Positions 20,121 through 27,920 of a DNA stretch of 64,000 nt are shown piece by piece (the first letter of the stretch is position 1; every line of letters starts with the position of its first letter). This stretch comes from Streptomyces sp. NBC_01275 (GTDB lineage: Bacteria; Actinomycetota; Actinomycetes; Streptomycetales; Streptomycetaceae), in the NCBI RefSeq assembly GCF_026340655.1, contig NZ_JAPEOZ010000001.1:3348001-3412000 (forward strand), in the 5' to 3' direction. A program made the position numbers and the translations under genes. The notes beneath the pieces are model-generated. The model was given only the letters and a program-made list of their open reading frames with translations. It had not been told where the DNA came from and searched no databases.

Positions 20121-20744
20121 GTGAGACTGTTCCGCCCCATGAGGGGCCGCCGGGAGGGTGATACGGATGCGGTGCTGTTGCGGGCCGTGGCGGGTGGCGA
20201 CGCGGGGGCGTTGGGGGTGTTGTACGACCGGCATGCGGGGTGGCTGCATGCGCGGTTGAGTCGGCGTTGTGCCGACGGCGAGGTGGTTCGGGAGGTTTTG
20301 CAGGACACCTTTGTGACCGTGTGGCGGTCGGCGGGTGGGCATGGGGGCGGGGAGGCCGGCGGGTGGTTGTGGACCATCGCCGCTCGGCGGCTCGTCGATG
20401 CGCGGCGGGTGCAGGAGCGGACCGCGCGGGTCGAGACGGCCCCGGTCGAGGACTGGCCTTCGCCGGTCGCCGCTTCCGCCGAGGAACGGGTGCTGGCCGG
20501 GCTGGAGTTCGGCGACGTCGGCACCGCTCTCGACCGGATCTCGCCCGAGTTGCGGGACGTGCTGCGCGCGACCGTCGTCGACGGGCTGACCACTCGGGAG
20601 GCGGCCCGTCTGCTCGGCATCCCCGAGGGCACCGTCAAGACCCGCGCGATGCGCGCCCGCGCCGAACTCCGCGCCGCCCTCGCCCACCTGAACCCGAGCC
20701 CCCTGTCCACTCCCATCCCCACCCCTACGGGAGGTCCGGCATGA
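20121..20744 (+). CDS. ECF sigma factor, first gene of a five-gene operon
   Basis: 207 aa. Region 2 (~18-88) begins DTDAVLLRAVAGGDAGALGV and includes VVREVLQDTFVTVWRSAG; region 4 (~135-190) has LTTREAARLLGIPEGTVKTR. The Pro-rich tail ends over the anti-sigma ATG with a 4-nt overlap. GTG 20121 is taken as start; ATG 20139 is an alternative. The partner is a zinc-binding anti-sigma fused to membrane helices, so release at the membrane is the expected signal. Confidence 0.9.
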   Translation: MRLFRPMRGRREGDTDAVLLRAVAGGDAGALGVLYDRHAGWLHARLSRRCADGEVVREVLQDTFVTVWRSAGGHGGGEAGGWLWTIAARRLVDARRVQERTARVETAPVEDWPSPVAASAEERVLAGLEFGDVGTALDRISPELRDVLRATVVDGLTTREAARLLGIPEGTVKTRAMRARAELRAALAHLNPSPLSTPIPTPTGGPA

Positions 20745-21709
20745 GTTCCGGCGAGAACTGGCACGCTTCCTACGACCTCGCCGCCCGTTACGCCGACGGC
20801 TCCCTGCCCGAGGCGGACGCCTGGTCCCTGGAGAAGCATCTGGAGCGGTGCGGCGGGTGCGCGGAGCGCGTCTCGCGGGCGGTACGGGAGAACAGCGCGG
20901 TGGGGGTGGTGCTGGCGGAGGTGCGGGGGGCCGTACTGGCGGAGGTGCTGGTGCCAACAGCCGCGTCGACAGCCGTGTCGGCATCCGTGTCGGCATCCAC
21001 GTCGACAGCCGCGTCGACATCCTCATCCGCGGCCCCGGCAACCGGCCCAGCCTCAGCCCCGGCGACCGCCTCCCCCCTCCTCCCCCGCCTCCCCCGCCTC
21101 CTCTGGGCCGCCGGCCCCGCCGTTCGTGGAGCCTGGTTGCCCGCCGTGCTGTTCGTCGCCCTCGGGGCCGTCGGCCTGGCTCATGTCGCCGGGGTCGACG
21201 GGGTGCGGCCCTTGCTGTTGGCGTTCGCGCCGGTCGTGCCCGTCGCCGGGGTCGCCTTGTCCTACGGGCGGTACGCCGATCCGCTGTACGAGATCGCCGC
21301 GGCCACGCCCGCCGGGGGGCTGCGGCTGATGTTGACGCGGACGGCCGCCGTTCTGGCGGTCAGTCTGCCGTCGCTCACCCTCGCCGGCCTGCTGCTGCCC
21401 GCATCCGGGGCTCCGGGTGCGGCCGCCTGGCTGTTGCCGGGGCTCGCGTTGACGCTGGGCTCGCTGGCCCTGGCCGGTTACGTCGGCTGCCGTGCCGCCA
21501 CGGCGGTGATCGGCGGGGGCTGGCTGGGGGTCGTCCTCGTCCCCGCGCTGACCGCACGCGGCGACCGGCCGCTCGTCCAGCTGGCCGATCAGCTCGACCG
21601 GTGTCTCGACGGGCCCCTCGTCCAGTCGTCGTGGGCTGCCGCGGCCGTGCTGTGCGCCGTGCTGCTGGCCGCCCGCCGTTCCGCCTACGACCGCCTGCTG
21701 GACCGGTGA
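20741..21709 (+). CDS. Zinc-finger anti-sigma factor fused to a multi-helix membrane domain
   Basis: 322 aa. The N-terminal ZAS domain carries HLERCGGC, the HxxxCxxC motif of zinc-dependent anti-sigma factors. A low-complexity Ala/Ser/Thr linker (~60-115) leads to about six hydrophobic helices between 130 and 315. The protein should tether the sigma factor at the membrane and release it on a membrane or redox signal. The start overlaps the sigma stop (ATGA) and the stop overlaps the ABC ATPase ATG (TGATG), indicating tight translational coupling. Confidence 0.88.
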   Translation: MSSGENWHASYDLAARYADGSLPEADAWSLEKHLERCGGCAERVSRAVRENSAVGVVLAEVRGAVLAEVLVPTAASTAVSASVSASTSTAASTSSSAAPATGPASAPATASPLLPRLPRLLWAAGPAVRGAWLPAVLFVALGAVGLAHVAGVDGVRPLLLAFAPVVPVAGVALSYGRYADPLYEIAAATPAGGLRLMLTRTAAVLAVSLPSLTLAGLLLPASGAPGAAAWLLPGLALTLGSLALAGYVGCRAATAVIGGGWLGVVLVPALTARGDRPLVQLADQLDRCLDGPLVQSSWAAAAVLCAVLLAARRSAYDRLLDR

Positions 21710-22566
21710 TGAGCCGTACTCCACAGAGCGACTCCGAAAAGATCCAGAAGATCCAAAGGCCTGGAAGGGCTGGAGCAGACGTGAGTTCGATACGAGTGAC
21801 CGGACTGCGCGTCCGGCATCGCAAGACCCTCGCCCTCGACACCGTGGACCTGACCCTCGGCCGGGGCGTGCACGGGCTGCTCGGCCCGAACGGGGCCGGG
21901 AAGACCTCCCTGATCCGGGTCCTGGCCACCGTCGCGCAGCCGTCCGCCGGGCGGGTGGAGATCCTCGGCGAGGACGTCGGCGACGCGCGGCGGCGTGGCA
22001 CGGTGCGGGCTCGACTCGGTTATCTGCCGCAGGAGTTCGGCTACTACCCGGGCTTCACGGTGCGGGAGTTCGTCGCGTACGTGGCCTGGCTTAAGGAGAT
22101 GCCCGCCGCGGACACCCCGGCCGCCGTCGAGCGCGCCGTCGAACGCGTCGGCCTCGGCGACCGGATCGACGCGAAGGTGAAGACGCTGTCCGGGGGCATG
22201 ATCCGCCGGGTCGGCATCGCCCAGGCCATCGTCAACGAGCCCGCCGTGCTGCTCCTCGACGAACCCACCGCGGGCCTCGACCCCGAGCAGCGGGTGGAGT
22301 TCCGCGAGCTGCTGCGCGAGCTGGGCGGCGACGCCACGGTCATCGTCTCGACGCACCTGGTGGAGGACGTGGCCGCCGCCTGCACGGAGGTCACCCTGCT
22401 CGACGGGGGCCGGGTCGCCTACCAGGGCACCCCCGCCTCCCTCAGCGCGCTCAGCACGCCCGGCGAGGACGTCGGCGACAACCCCATCGAGCGCGGATAC
22501 ACGGCAGCCCTGCGTGCCCACCGCGCCCACGGCACCACCAGCACCACCGCAAAGGCGGCGCGATGA
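21709..22566 (+). CDS. ABC transporter ATP-binding protein
   Basis: 285 aa. Walker A is GPNGAGKTS, the Q-loop is in LPQEFGYYPGFT, the signature is LSGGMIRRVG, Walker B is VLLLDEPTAGLD and the H-loop is STHL. This is an ABC-2-type exporter ATPase resembling those for small hydrophobic compounds. Start ATG 21709 overlaps the anti-sigma stop; GTG 21781 would remove a ~24-residue charged leader and is an alternative. It pairs with the two downstream permeases. Confidence 0.93.
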   Translation: MSRTPQSDSEKIQKIQRPGRAGADVSSIRVTGLRVRHRKTLALDTVDLTLGRGVHGLLGPNGAGKTSLIRVLATVAQPSAGRVEILGEDVGDARRRGTVRARLGYLPQEFGYYPGFTVREFVAYVAWLKEMPAADTPAAVERAVERVGLGDRIDAKVKTLSGGMIRRVGIAQAIVNEPAVLLLDEPTAGLDPEQRVEFRELLRELGGDATVIVSTHLVEDVAAACTEVTLLDGGRVAYQGTPASLSALSTPGEDVGDNPIERGYTAALRAHRAHGTTSTTAKAAR

Positions 22567-23894
22567 CCCTCGTAGCGGATGTCGCGCCAGTCCCGGTGCG
22601 AGCCGAAGCACTGCGTGCCGAAGCCCTGCGCGGCTTCGCTCCCTGGGCCGGGTTCGCCGTCCTGCTGACGGTGGCCGTGCTGCTGGGCGGGTCGGCGGAC
22701 CGGTGGCAGGGCGGTTGGGCGGAGACGCGTTCGGAGTTGCACGACGCGCTGCTGATCGTCCTGCCCCTCGCGGCGGCCGCGGGCTGCTGGCAGGGCGGGC
22801 GGGAGCGTCGGCGTCGTACGGAGGAGCTGTGGGGGACGGCCGTACGGGGGCCGTTGGCTCGGTTTCTGGTGTCGGCGCTGCCGGTGGGGTTGTGGGCGGC
22901 CGGGGGGTATCTGGTCGCGGCGGGTGGGGCGATGGTCGCGACCTGGGCGTATGCGCGCGGGGATCAGCCGTACGTCGGGCTGCTCGCGGCGGACGCGGTG
23001 ACGCTCGTGGGCGGTGCGGTGGCCGGGCAGGTGGTGGGGCGGTTGGTGCCGTGGCGGCTGGCCGCGCCGGTGCTGGCGATGGCCGGGTTCGTGGTTCTGG
23101 GCGTGGTGGGGTCTGCGCGCAGTGGGTCCGGGCGGCTGCTCGATCCTGCCTTTTCGGTCGGGGTGGGGACCGTTCCGGTCGGGTGGCAGCCGGGGGCCAT
23201 GGCGGTGTGGACGGGCGGGCTGGCGGCGGCCGCGGTGCTGGCGTACGCGGCCCGGCGTCGGTACACCGCCCTGTTGCCGCTCGCCGCGGCGACGGCCGCG
23301 GGCGTGCTGCTGGTGCAGACCGGGGACGGGCTGTGGCAGCCGAACCCGGCCGGGCGCGGTCAGGTGTGCGATACGTCGACCACGCCCCAGGTCTGTGTGA
23401 ACGCCCGCTACCGCGGACTGTTGCCGCAGGTCACGGCCGCCCTGTCGGGAGTCACCGGCCGACTGGACGGCGTACGGAACCTTCCGGTGCGGTTCGAGGA
23501 CCGCCCGGGGTCGCCACGTCGTGGCGAGGCGGAGCTGCCGATGCTGACGCCGATGGGCTGGTCGTTCGTCCGGGGGCGGCTGACGAACCCGGAGCGGTAC
23601 GCGTGGGAGGCCGTGATGGCCTTGCAGAACCGGGCCGACTGCGCGAAGGCCCCGGACGCGCGCGTGAGCCGGGCGGACGACGCGGTGGAGAACTACCTCG
23701 CGCCCAGTCCCGCGCAGACGACCTTCGACGAGCTGGCGGCCGAGGGCGACAAGGCCGACCGCGCCGAGCTGGCGCAACGGCGGGCGGCCCGCGCGCGGCT
23801 GGCCGCGATGGGCGCGGACGAGCGCCGGACCTGGTTGTCGGCGTACTTCGCGACGGCGCGCGACTGCGACGCGAAGGGGGTGCCCGCACTGTGA
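22563..23894 (+). CDS. ABC-2-type membrane protein with extracytoplasmic domain
   Basis: 443 aa. About six hydrophobic helices lie in residues 25-270, then a ~170-residue hydrophilic domain containing Cys pairs (GQVCDTSTTPQVCVN; RADCAKA; ARDCDAKG). The domain may be extracytoplasmic and disulfide-bonded. The ATG overlaps the ATPase stop by 4 nt and the stop overlaps the next GTG by 4 nt. It is assigned as permease by context and topology; no specific subfamily is recognised. Confidence 0.82.
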   Translation: MTLVADVAPVPVRAEALRAEALRGFAPWAGFAVLLTVAVLLGGSADRWQGGWAETRSELHDALLIVLPLAAAAGCWQGGRERRRRTEELWGTAVRGPLARFLVSALPVGLWAAGGYLVAAGGAMVATWAYARGDQPYVGLLAADAVTLVGGAVAGQVVGRLVPWRLAAPVLAMAGFVVLGVVGSARSGSGRLLDPAFSVGVGTVPVGWQPGAMAVWTGGLAAAAVLAYAARRRYTALLPLAAATAAGVLLVQTGDGLWQPNPAGRGQVCDTSTTPQVCVNARYRGLLPQVTAALSGVTGRLDGVRNLPVRFEDRPGSPRRGEAELPMLTPMGWSFVRGRLTNPERYAWEAVMALQNRADCAKAPDARVSRADDAVENYLAPSPAQTTFDELAAEGDKADRAELAQRRAARARLAAMGADERRTWLSAYFATARDCDAKGVPAL

Positions 23895-24517
23895 GCGCTG
23901 CCCGCCCCCTGACGGGCACGGGCACGTGGCTCTACGCCCGCTCCCGCGCCGTTCCTCTCACGCTCGCCGCGCTCGCCGGGACGGCCGTGTTCGCCGTGTG
24001 GGCGGCGGGTCGGCTGGACGCCTATCTGGATCCGTACCGGCGGGTGCCGATCGTGGCGCTGGCCCCGCTGCTGGCCGCCGCGGTGATCGGCGCGAGCCTG
24101 TTCACCGCGTCCGAGGAGTTGGATCGTACGGCGGTACGGCCGTGGTGGCGACGGCGGCTGGCGCAGCTGCTCGGACCGACCGCGCTCGCGGCGGCGCTGC
24201 TGCCGCTCGCCGTGCTCGGGGACGATCTTCTCTTCGGGCCCCCGGCGATGATCCGCAACACGCTGGGCTGTGTCGGGGTGACGGCGGCCGCGGCGGTCCT
24301 GGTGGGCGCGCGGCTGAGCTGGCTGCCGGGGTTCGGCTACGTCAGCGCGGTGTACCTGGCGTCGCACGGTGTGCGCGGGCGGGCGGTCACGGTGTGGGCG
24401 TGGCCCGTGCAGCCGGGGTACCAGCAGGGCGCGTGGCTGGCGGCCGGCACGGCGTTCGTGCTGGGCACGGCCCTGTACGCCGTATGCGGAGCGCGCCCGG
24501 AAGGGCCGCGACGGTGA
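23891..24517 (+). CDS. Second membrane protein of the sigma/ABC operon
   Basis: 208 aa from GTG 23891, overlapping the preceding stop (GTGA). About five or six hydrophobic helices and almost no soluble part. Together with the gene before it this gives two membrane subunits for one ATPase. Substrate unknown. The last coding gene of the operon, followed by a large repeat-filled hairpin. Confidence 0.82.
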   Translation: MSAARPLTGTGTWLYARSRAVPLTLAALAGTAVFAVWAAGRLDAYLDPYRRVPIVALAPLLAAAVIGASLFTASEELDRTAVRPWWRRRLAQLLGPTALAAALLPLAVLGDDLLFGPPAMIRNTLGCVGVTAAAAVLVGARLSWLPGFGYVSAVYLASHGVRGRAVTVWAWPVQPGYQQGAWLAAGTAFVLGTALYAVCGARPEGPRR

Positions 24518-24537
24518 GACGCCGCCCGCTCCGAAGG

Positions 24538-24634
24538 GCCCCGTGGCCAGGTCCTCCGGTACCTCCGGTGCCGGCCGGTGCGGGCCGGTGCCGGCCGGTG
24601 CGGGCCGGTGCCGGCCGGTGCGGTGCCACGGGGC
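24538..24634. repeat. Large hairpin whose loop is a 20-bp tandem repeat
   Basis: gccccgtggc (24538-24547) pairs perfectly with gccacggggc (24625-24634). Nearly three copies of the 20-bp unit ccggtgccggccggtgcggg lie between them, from 24565. It sits between the convergent ABC operon and HNH gene and probably ends both transcripts. Confidence 0.8.
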
Positions 24635-24652
24635 ATGAAGAAGCCCGGATCG

Positions 24653-25189
24653 TCAGGCGGAGATGCCGTCGATCCGGGCCAGGGCGTCGTCCGCGCCGAA
24701 CGGCTGCAAGTACGGCAGCCAGCGCGGGTCCCTATGGCCGGTGCCGATGATGCGCCAGGCCAGGCCAGAGGGAGGGGCGGGTTTGTGGCGCAGCCGCCAG
24801 CCGATCTCGACGAGATGGCGGTCTGCCTTGACATGGTTGCAGCGACGGCAGGACGCCACCACGTTGTCCCACGCGTGTCGGCCCCCGCGGCTGCGTGGGA
24901 TGACGTGGTCGACGCTGGTTGCGACGCCACCGCAGTACATGCACCGGCCCCCGTCCCGCGCGAAGAGCGCTCGACGGGTGAGAGGAACGGGCCCCCGATA
25001 GGGAACCCGGACGAATCGCTTGAGCCGGACCACGCTGGGTGCGGGGAGGGTGACGGTCTCGCTGTGCATGAAGGCGCCGGATTCCTCCAAGGAGACTGCC
25101 TTGTTCTCCAGGACGAGGACGAGCGCGCGGCGGAGCGGTACGACGCCGAGCGGCTCGTACGACGCGTTGAGGACCAGGACATGCGGCAC
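24653..25189 (-). CDS. HNH endonuclease family protein
   Basis: 178 aa. Start GTG 25189 has AAGGAGG 5 nt upstream and conserved sequence (HVLVLNASYEPL) begins immediately. The HNH module (~95-145) has CMYC, SVDHVIPRSRGG, WDNVVASC and RRCNHVKADR, giving two zinc-binding CxxC pairs and the catalytic His. This stand-alone HNH family is conserved in actinobacteria and probably cleaves or nicks DNA, with unknown biological role. No restriction-modification partners are adjacent. Confidence 0.9.
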   Translation of the reverse strand: MPHVLVLNASYEPLGVVPLRRALVLVLENKAVSLEESGAFMHSETVTLPAPSVVRLKRFVRVPYRGPVPLTRRALFARDGGRCMYCGGVATSVDHVIPRSRGGRHAWDNVVASCRRCNHVKADRHLVEIGWRLRHKPAPPSGLAWRIIGTGHRDPRWLPYLQPFGADDALARIDGISA

Positions 25190-25565
25190 GGATGCCTCCT
25201 TGGGCGTCGGCGGCGCGTGGCTCGCGCCGGGACGATCTGCAGTCAGTCTCTCCTCTTGGCTGGTGGACGCGCCACCATGTCCCGGTAACGGGCTGGGAGT
25301 GTTTTCGACCACACCCTGATGCATCCCCAGGATCACACCCTGTTCACACGGCCTGTTTACCTGGCCTGCTCGCACGGCGTGTCCGCGCGACCTGTGCACA
25401 CTCAGTGAGGCCTGTCTCTCCTTCTCGCATCTCGCCGAACCACACACAATGCCCCGTTAGTGTGGTGGTTCTGGCCGCCCGGTGACCTTTCCGTGACCTT
25501 GCAGCGCGTGTCGCCCTTGACCCGCCGCACCGGACGGAGCAGTGCAGCACCTGGAGGTACCTGCC
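25190..25565. other. Divergent promoter region between HNH and MscS genes
   Basis: 376 bp. It holds the leader of the HNH gene and the promoter of the MscS gene. A longer HNH frame continues upstream to about 25447 but has weak coding character and lies before a much better ribosome site. An imperfect inverted repeat (gaaccacac ... gtgtggtggttc) lies near 25437-25470. No RNA gene recognised. Confidence 0.4.
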
Positions 25566-26663
25566 GTGTCCTTGTCCGCCGTCCTTCTGGCCGCCGGTTC
25601 GTCGCCGACGCCGACTCCCTCGGAGTCGCCGACCGTGACGGTCCCGTCCCTCCAGGACGCCCAGGAGAGCGCGACGAACGCCGCCAGCTGGGTCGAGCAG
25701 AACTGGTCGACGTGGCTCGCGATCGGGCTGCGGGTGCTGCTGATCCTGGTGGTCGCGGCGGTGCTCAGAGTGGTGGTGCAGCGGTCGATCACCAAGCTGA
25801 TCGACCGGATGAACCGGACGGTCGAGTCGGTCGACGGCACGACCCTGGGCGGGCTGCTGGTCAACCACGAGCGTCGCGCTCAGCGCTCGCAGGCGATCGG
25901 CTCGGTGCTGCGTTCGGTGGCGAGCTTCCTGATCCTCGGCACCGCGGCGCTGATGGTGCTGGGCACCTTCGAGATCAACCTCGCCCCGCTGCTGGCCTCC
26001 GCCGGCGTCGCGGGCGTGGCCATCGGTTTCGGCGCGCGCAACCTGGTCACGGACTTCCTCTCCGGCGTGTTCATGATCCTGGAGGACCAGTACGGCGTCG
26101 GCGACCAGATCGACGCGGGGGTCGCCTCCGGCGAGGTCATCGAGGTCGGCCTGCGCGTGACCAAGCTGCGCGGCGACAACGGCGAGATCTGGTACGTCCG
26201 CAACGGCGAGGTCAAGCGGATCGGCAACCTCTCCCAGGGCTGGGCGACGGCCGGCGTCGACGTCACCGTCAAGGCGGCCGAGGACCTCGACCGGGTCAAG
26301 GCCACACTGGACGAGGTCGCCGAGAAGATGAGCAAGGAAGAGCCCTGGAACGAGCTCCTGTGGAGCCCGATCGAGGTGCTCGGCCTGGACAGCGTGCTGC
26401 TGGACTCGATGGTCGTGCGCGTCTCCGCGAAGACGATGCCCGGCAAGTCCCTCTCGGTCGAGCGCGAGCTGCGCTGGCGGGTCAAGCGCGCCTTCGACGC
26501 GGCCGACATCCGCATCGTCGGCGGCGCGACCGCCACCGCGGAGGAGGACCTCGCCGACCCGACCGCCTCGGTCGCGGCCCCGTCGGTCTTCGCCAACGCG
26601 GACTCGCCGCAGGTGGCGGCGACGACACCGATCGCGCAGCCGCGGGCCACCCCGGCGAAGTAG
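25566..26663 (+). CDS. MscS-family mechanosensitive ion channel
   Basis: 365 aa. GTG 25566 is chosen for its GGAGGT site; GTG 25542 is in frame upstream. An N-terminal Ser/Pro/Thr stretch is followed by helices at ~48-75 and ~120-150. The pore-lining segment is GVAGVAIGFGARNLVTDFLS, the Gly/Ala-packed TM3 of MscS. The beta-domain has EDQYGVGDQI. It releases solutes during hypo-osmotic shock. The C-terminal ~40 residues are an Ala-rich tail. Confidence 0.93.
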   Translation: MSLSAVLLAAGSSPTPTPSESPTVTVPSLQDAQESATNAASWVEQNWSTWLAIGLRVLLILVVAAVLRVVVQRSITKLIDRMNRTVESVDGTTLGGLLVNHERRAQRSQAIGSVLRSVASFLILGTAALMVLGTFEINLAPLLASAGVAGVAIGFGARNLVTDFLSGVFMILEDQYGVGDQIDAGVASGEVIEVGLRVTKLRGDNGEIWYVRNGEVKRIGNLSQGWATAGVDVTVKAAEDLDRVKATLDEVAEKMSKEEPWNELLWSPIEVLGLDSVLLDSMVVRVSAKTMPGKSLSVERELRWRVKRAFDAADIRIVGGATATAEEDLADPTASVAAPSVFANADSPQVAATTPIAQPRATPAK

Positions 26664-26828
26664 GCCCCCTTCCTCGAGGGCGGCCGCTGACATTCGCTCA
26701 GCACCTGCACAGGTCACCCGCCTATCACCCACGTCACGGCACCGCCTATCGTCACTCCCACATCGGTCCCTTGTTCTGGAGCGCGACGTCGCCCGGGGGG
26801 CCGACTCGAATGTGGGGATAGGGGATAC

Positions 26829-27680
26829 ATGAGAAAGCTCGCCATAGGCGTCGGTGTGACCGGCGCCCTGGCTCTGGGCGTCCTGGTCGCGCCCGCCGCG
26901 TCGGCGGCCTCGCCGGCACTGACCTTCTCGGGGGTGACGGTCAACAAGGGCAAGGCGATCGTCGTCGGCACCACCGCCAAGGTGAAGGTGCCGGTGACGT
27001 ACACGGTGACCCGCCCGTCCGACCTGACGATCGACTACAAGACGAACTTCGCGGGCGTCCTGCTCTACCGCGGCACCCTCAAGGACCAGGACAACTCCCT
27101 GGAGCCGAGCGCCGCGCCCACCTGCGCCACGACGGCCACCACCGACACCACGGTGACCCAGTCGTGCACGCAGACGCTGGTCGTCGACCCGTGGGACAAC
27201 CTGTACGAGGCCGCCGACGCCGGCACCTGGAAGGCCGCGGGCTTCTACACCCGTATCGACCAGGACGACGACGACTCCGACGGTCACATCAGCTTCGAGC
27301 TCGGCTACGACCTGTGGGCCAACTCGGCGACGGCGAAGGTGCAGCGCGCCGCCCACCTCACCGTCAACGCCACCCCCGAGCCCGCGGTCGCCGGAAAGAC
27401 GCTCACCGTCAAGGGCAGCCTGACCCGCGCCAACTGGGACATCGGCAAGTACTCCGGGTACAAGGGCCAGAAGGTGACCCTGCAGTTCCGGGCCAAGGGG
27501 ACCAGCAGCTACAAGAACGTCAAGGGGATCACCTCCGCCGCCGGCGGCGCCCTCTCCACCACCACGAAGGCGACCAAGAGCGGTTACTACCGCTTCGTCT
27601 TCGCCGGCACCTCCACCACCGCGGCCAAGACGACCGCGGGCGACTACGTCCAGGTGGACCCCCCGGCCTACACCGGCTGA
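26829..27680 (+). CDS. Secreted beta-rich protein
   Basis: 283 aa. Signal peptide 1-27 with SASA-S type cleavage after VLVAPAASA. The mature protein has two likely immunoglobulin-like domains (~28-165 and ~180-280), an Asp-rich DQDDDDSDG stretch near 142 that could bind calcium, and a Cys pair (PTCATT, QSCTQT). The second domain (KVTLQFRAKGTSSYK, then SGYYRFVFAG) resembles bacterial surface Ig-like repeats. No enzyme motif seen. Transcript ends at a strong terminator before csnR. Confidence 0.85.
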   Translation: MRKLAIGVGVTGALALGVLVAPAASAASPALTFSGVTVNKGKAIVVGTTAKVKVPVTYTVTRPSDLTIDYKTNFAGVLLYRGTLKDQDNSLEPSAAPTCATTATTDTTVTQSCTQTLVVDPWDNLYEAADAGTWKAAGFYTRIDQDDDDSDGHISFELGYDLWANSATAKVQRAAHLTVNATPEPAVAGKTLTVKGSLTRANWDIGKYSGYKGQKVTLQFRAKGTSSYKNVKGITSAAGGALSTTTKATKSGYYRFVFAGTSTTAAKTTAGDYVQVDPPAYTG

Positions 27681-27732
27681 CCGACCGCCGGCAGTCCCGC
27701 GCAGTACCCGCACCGCATCTGAGCAGCACCCG

Positions 27733-27784
27733 AACCGCCCTCCAGGTAACGACTCTGTTGCCGGGAGGGCGGTTTCTCTTTTCA
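27733..27784 (+). terminator. Rho-independent terminator upstream of csnR
   Basis: aaccgccctcc pairs with ggagggcggtt-like sequence across a 19-nt loop and is followed by ttctctttt. It ends the secreted-protein transcript just before the csn promoter. Confidence 0.85.
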
Positions 27785-27788
27785 CACC

Positions 27789-27818
27789 TTGACGCCCGCT
27801 TCGTACCGGGCTTACGTT
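27789..27818 (+). promoter_or_regulatory. Probable csnR operon promoter
   Basis: TTGACG (27789-27794) and TACGTT (27813-27818) are separated by 18 nt, a good vegetative-type promoter. Transcription would begin near 27825, immediately before the palindromic operator. Confidence 0.6.
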
Positions 27819-27831
27819 CCCTTCCAGCCGA

Positions 27832-27846
27832 TAGGAAAGTTTCCTA
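27832..27846. promoter_or_regulatory. Palindromic CsnR operator
   Basis: taggaaagtttccta has perfect 7-bp arms around one central base. It overlaps or directly follows the predicted transcription start of csnR, where a bound repressor would block initiation. From memory it agrees with the aGGAAAgTTTCCt-type box described for CsnR at chitosanase and csn promoters. Confidence 0.75.
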
Positions 27847-27920
27847 ACAGTGGCCGGATGTGGACTTGCGTCCGACGTCACTGAGAAGCTGTGCAGTTCA
27901 GAAAGGCAGGTGTCGAACCC

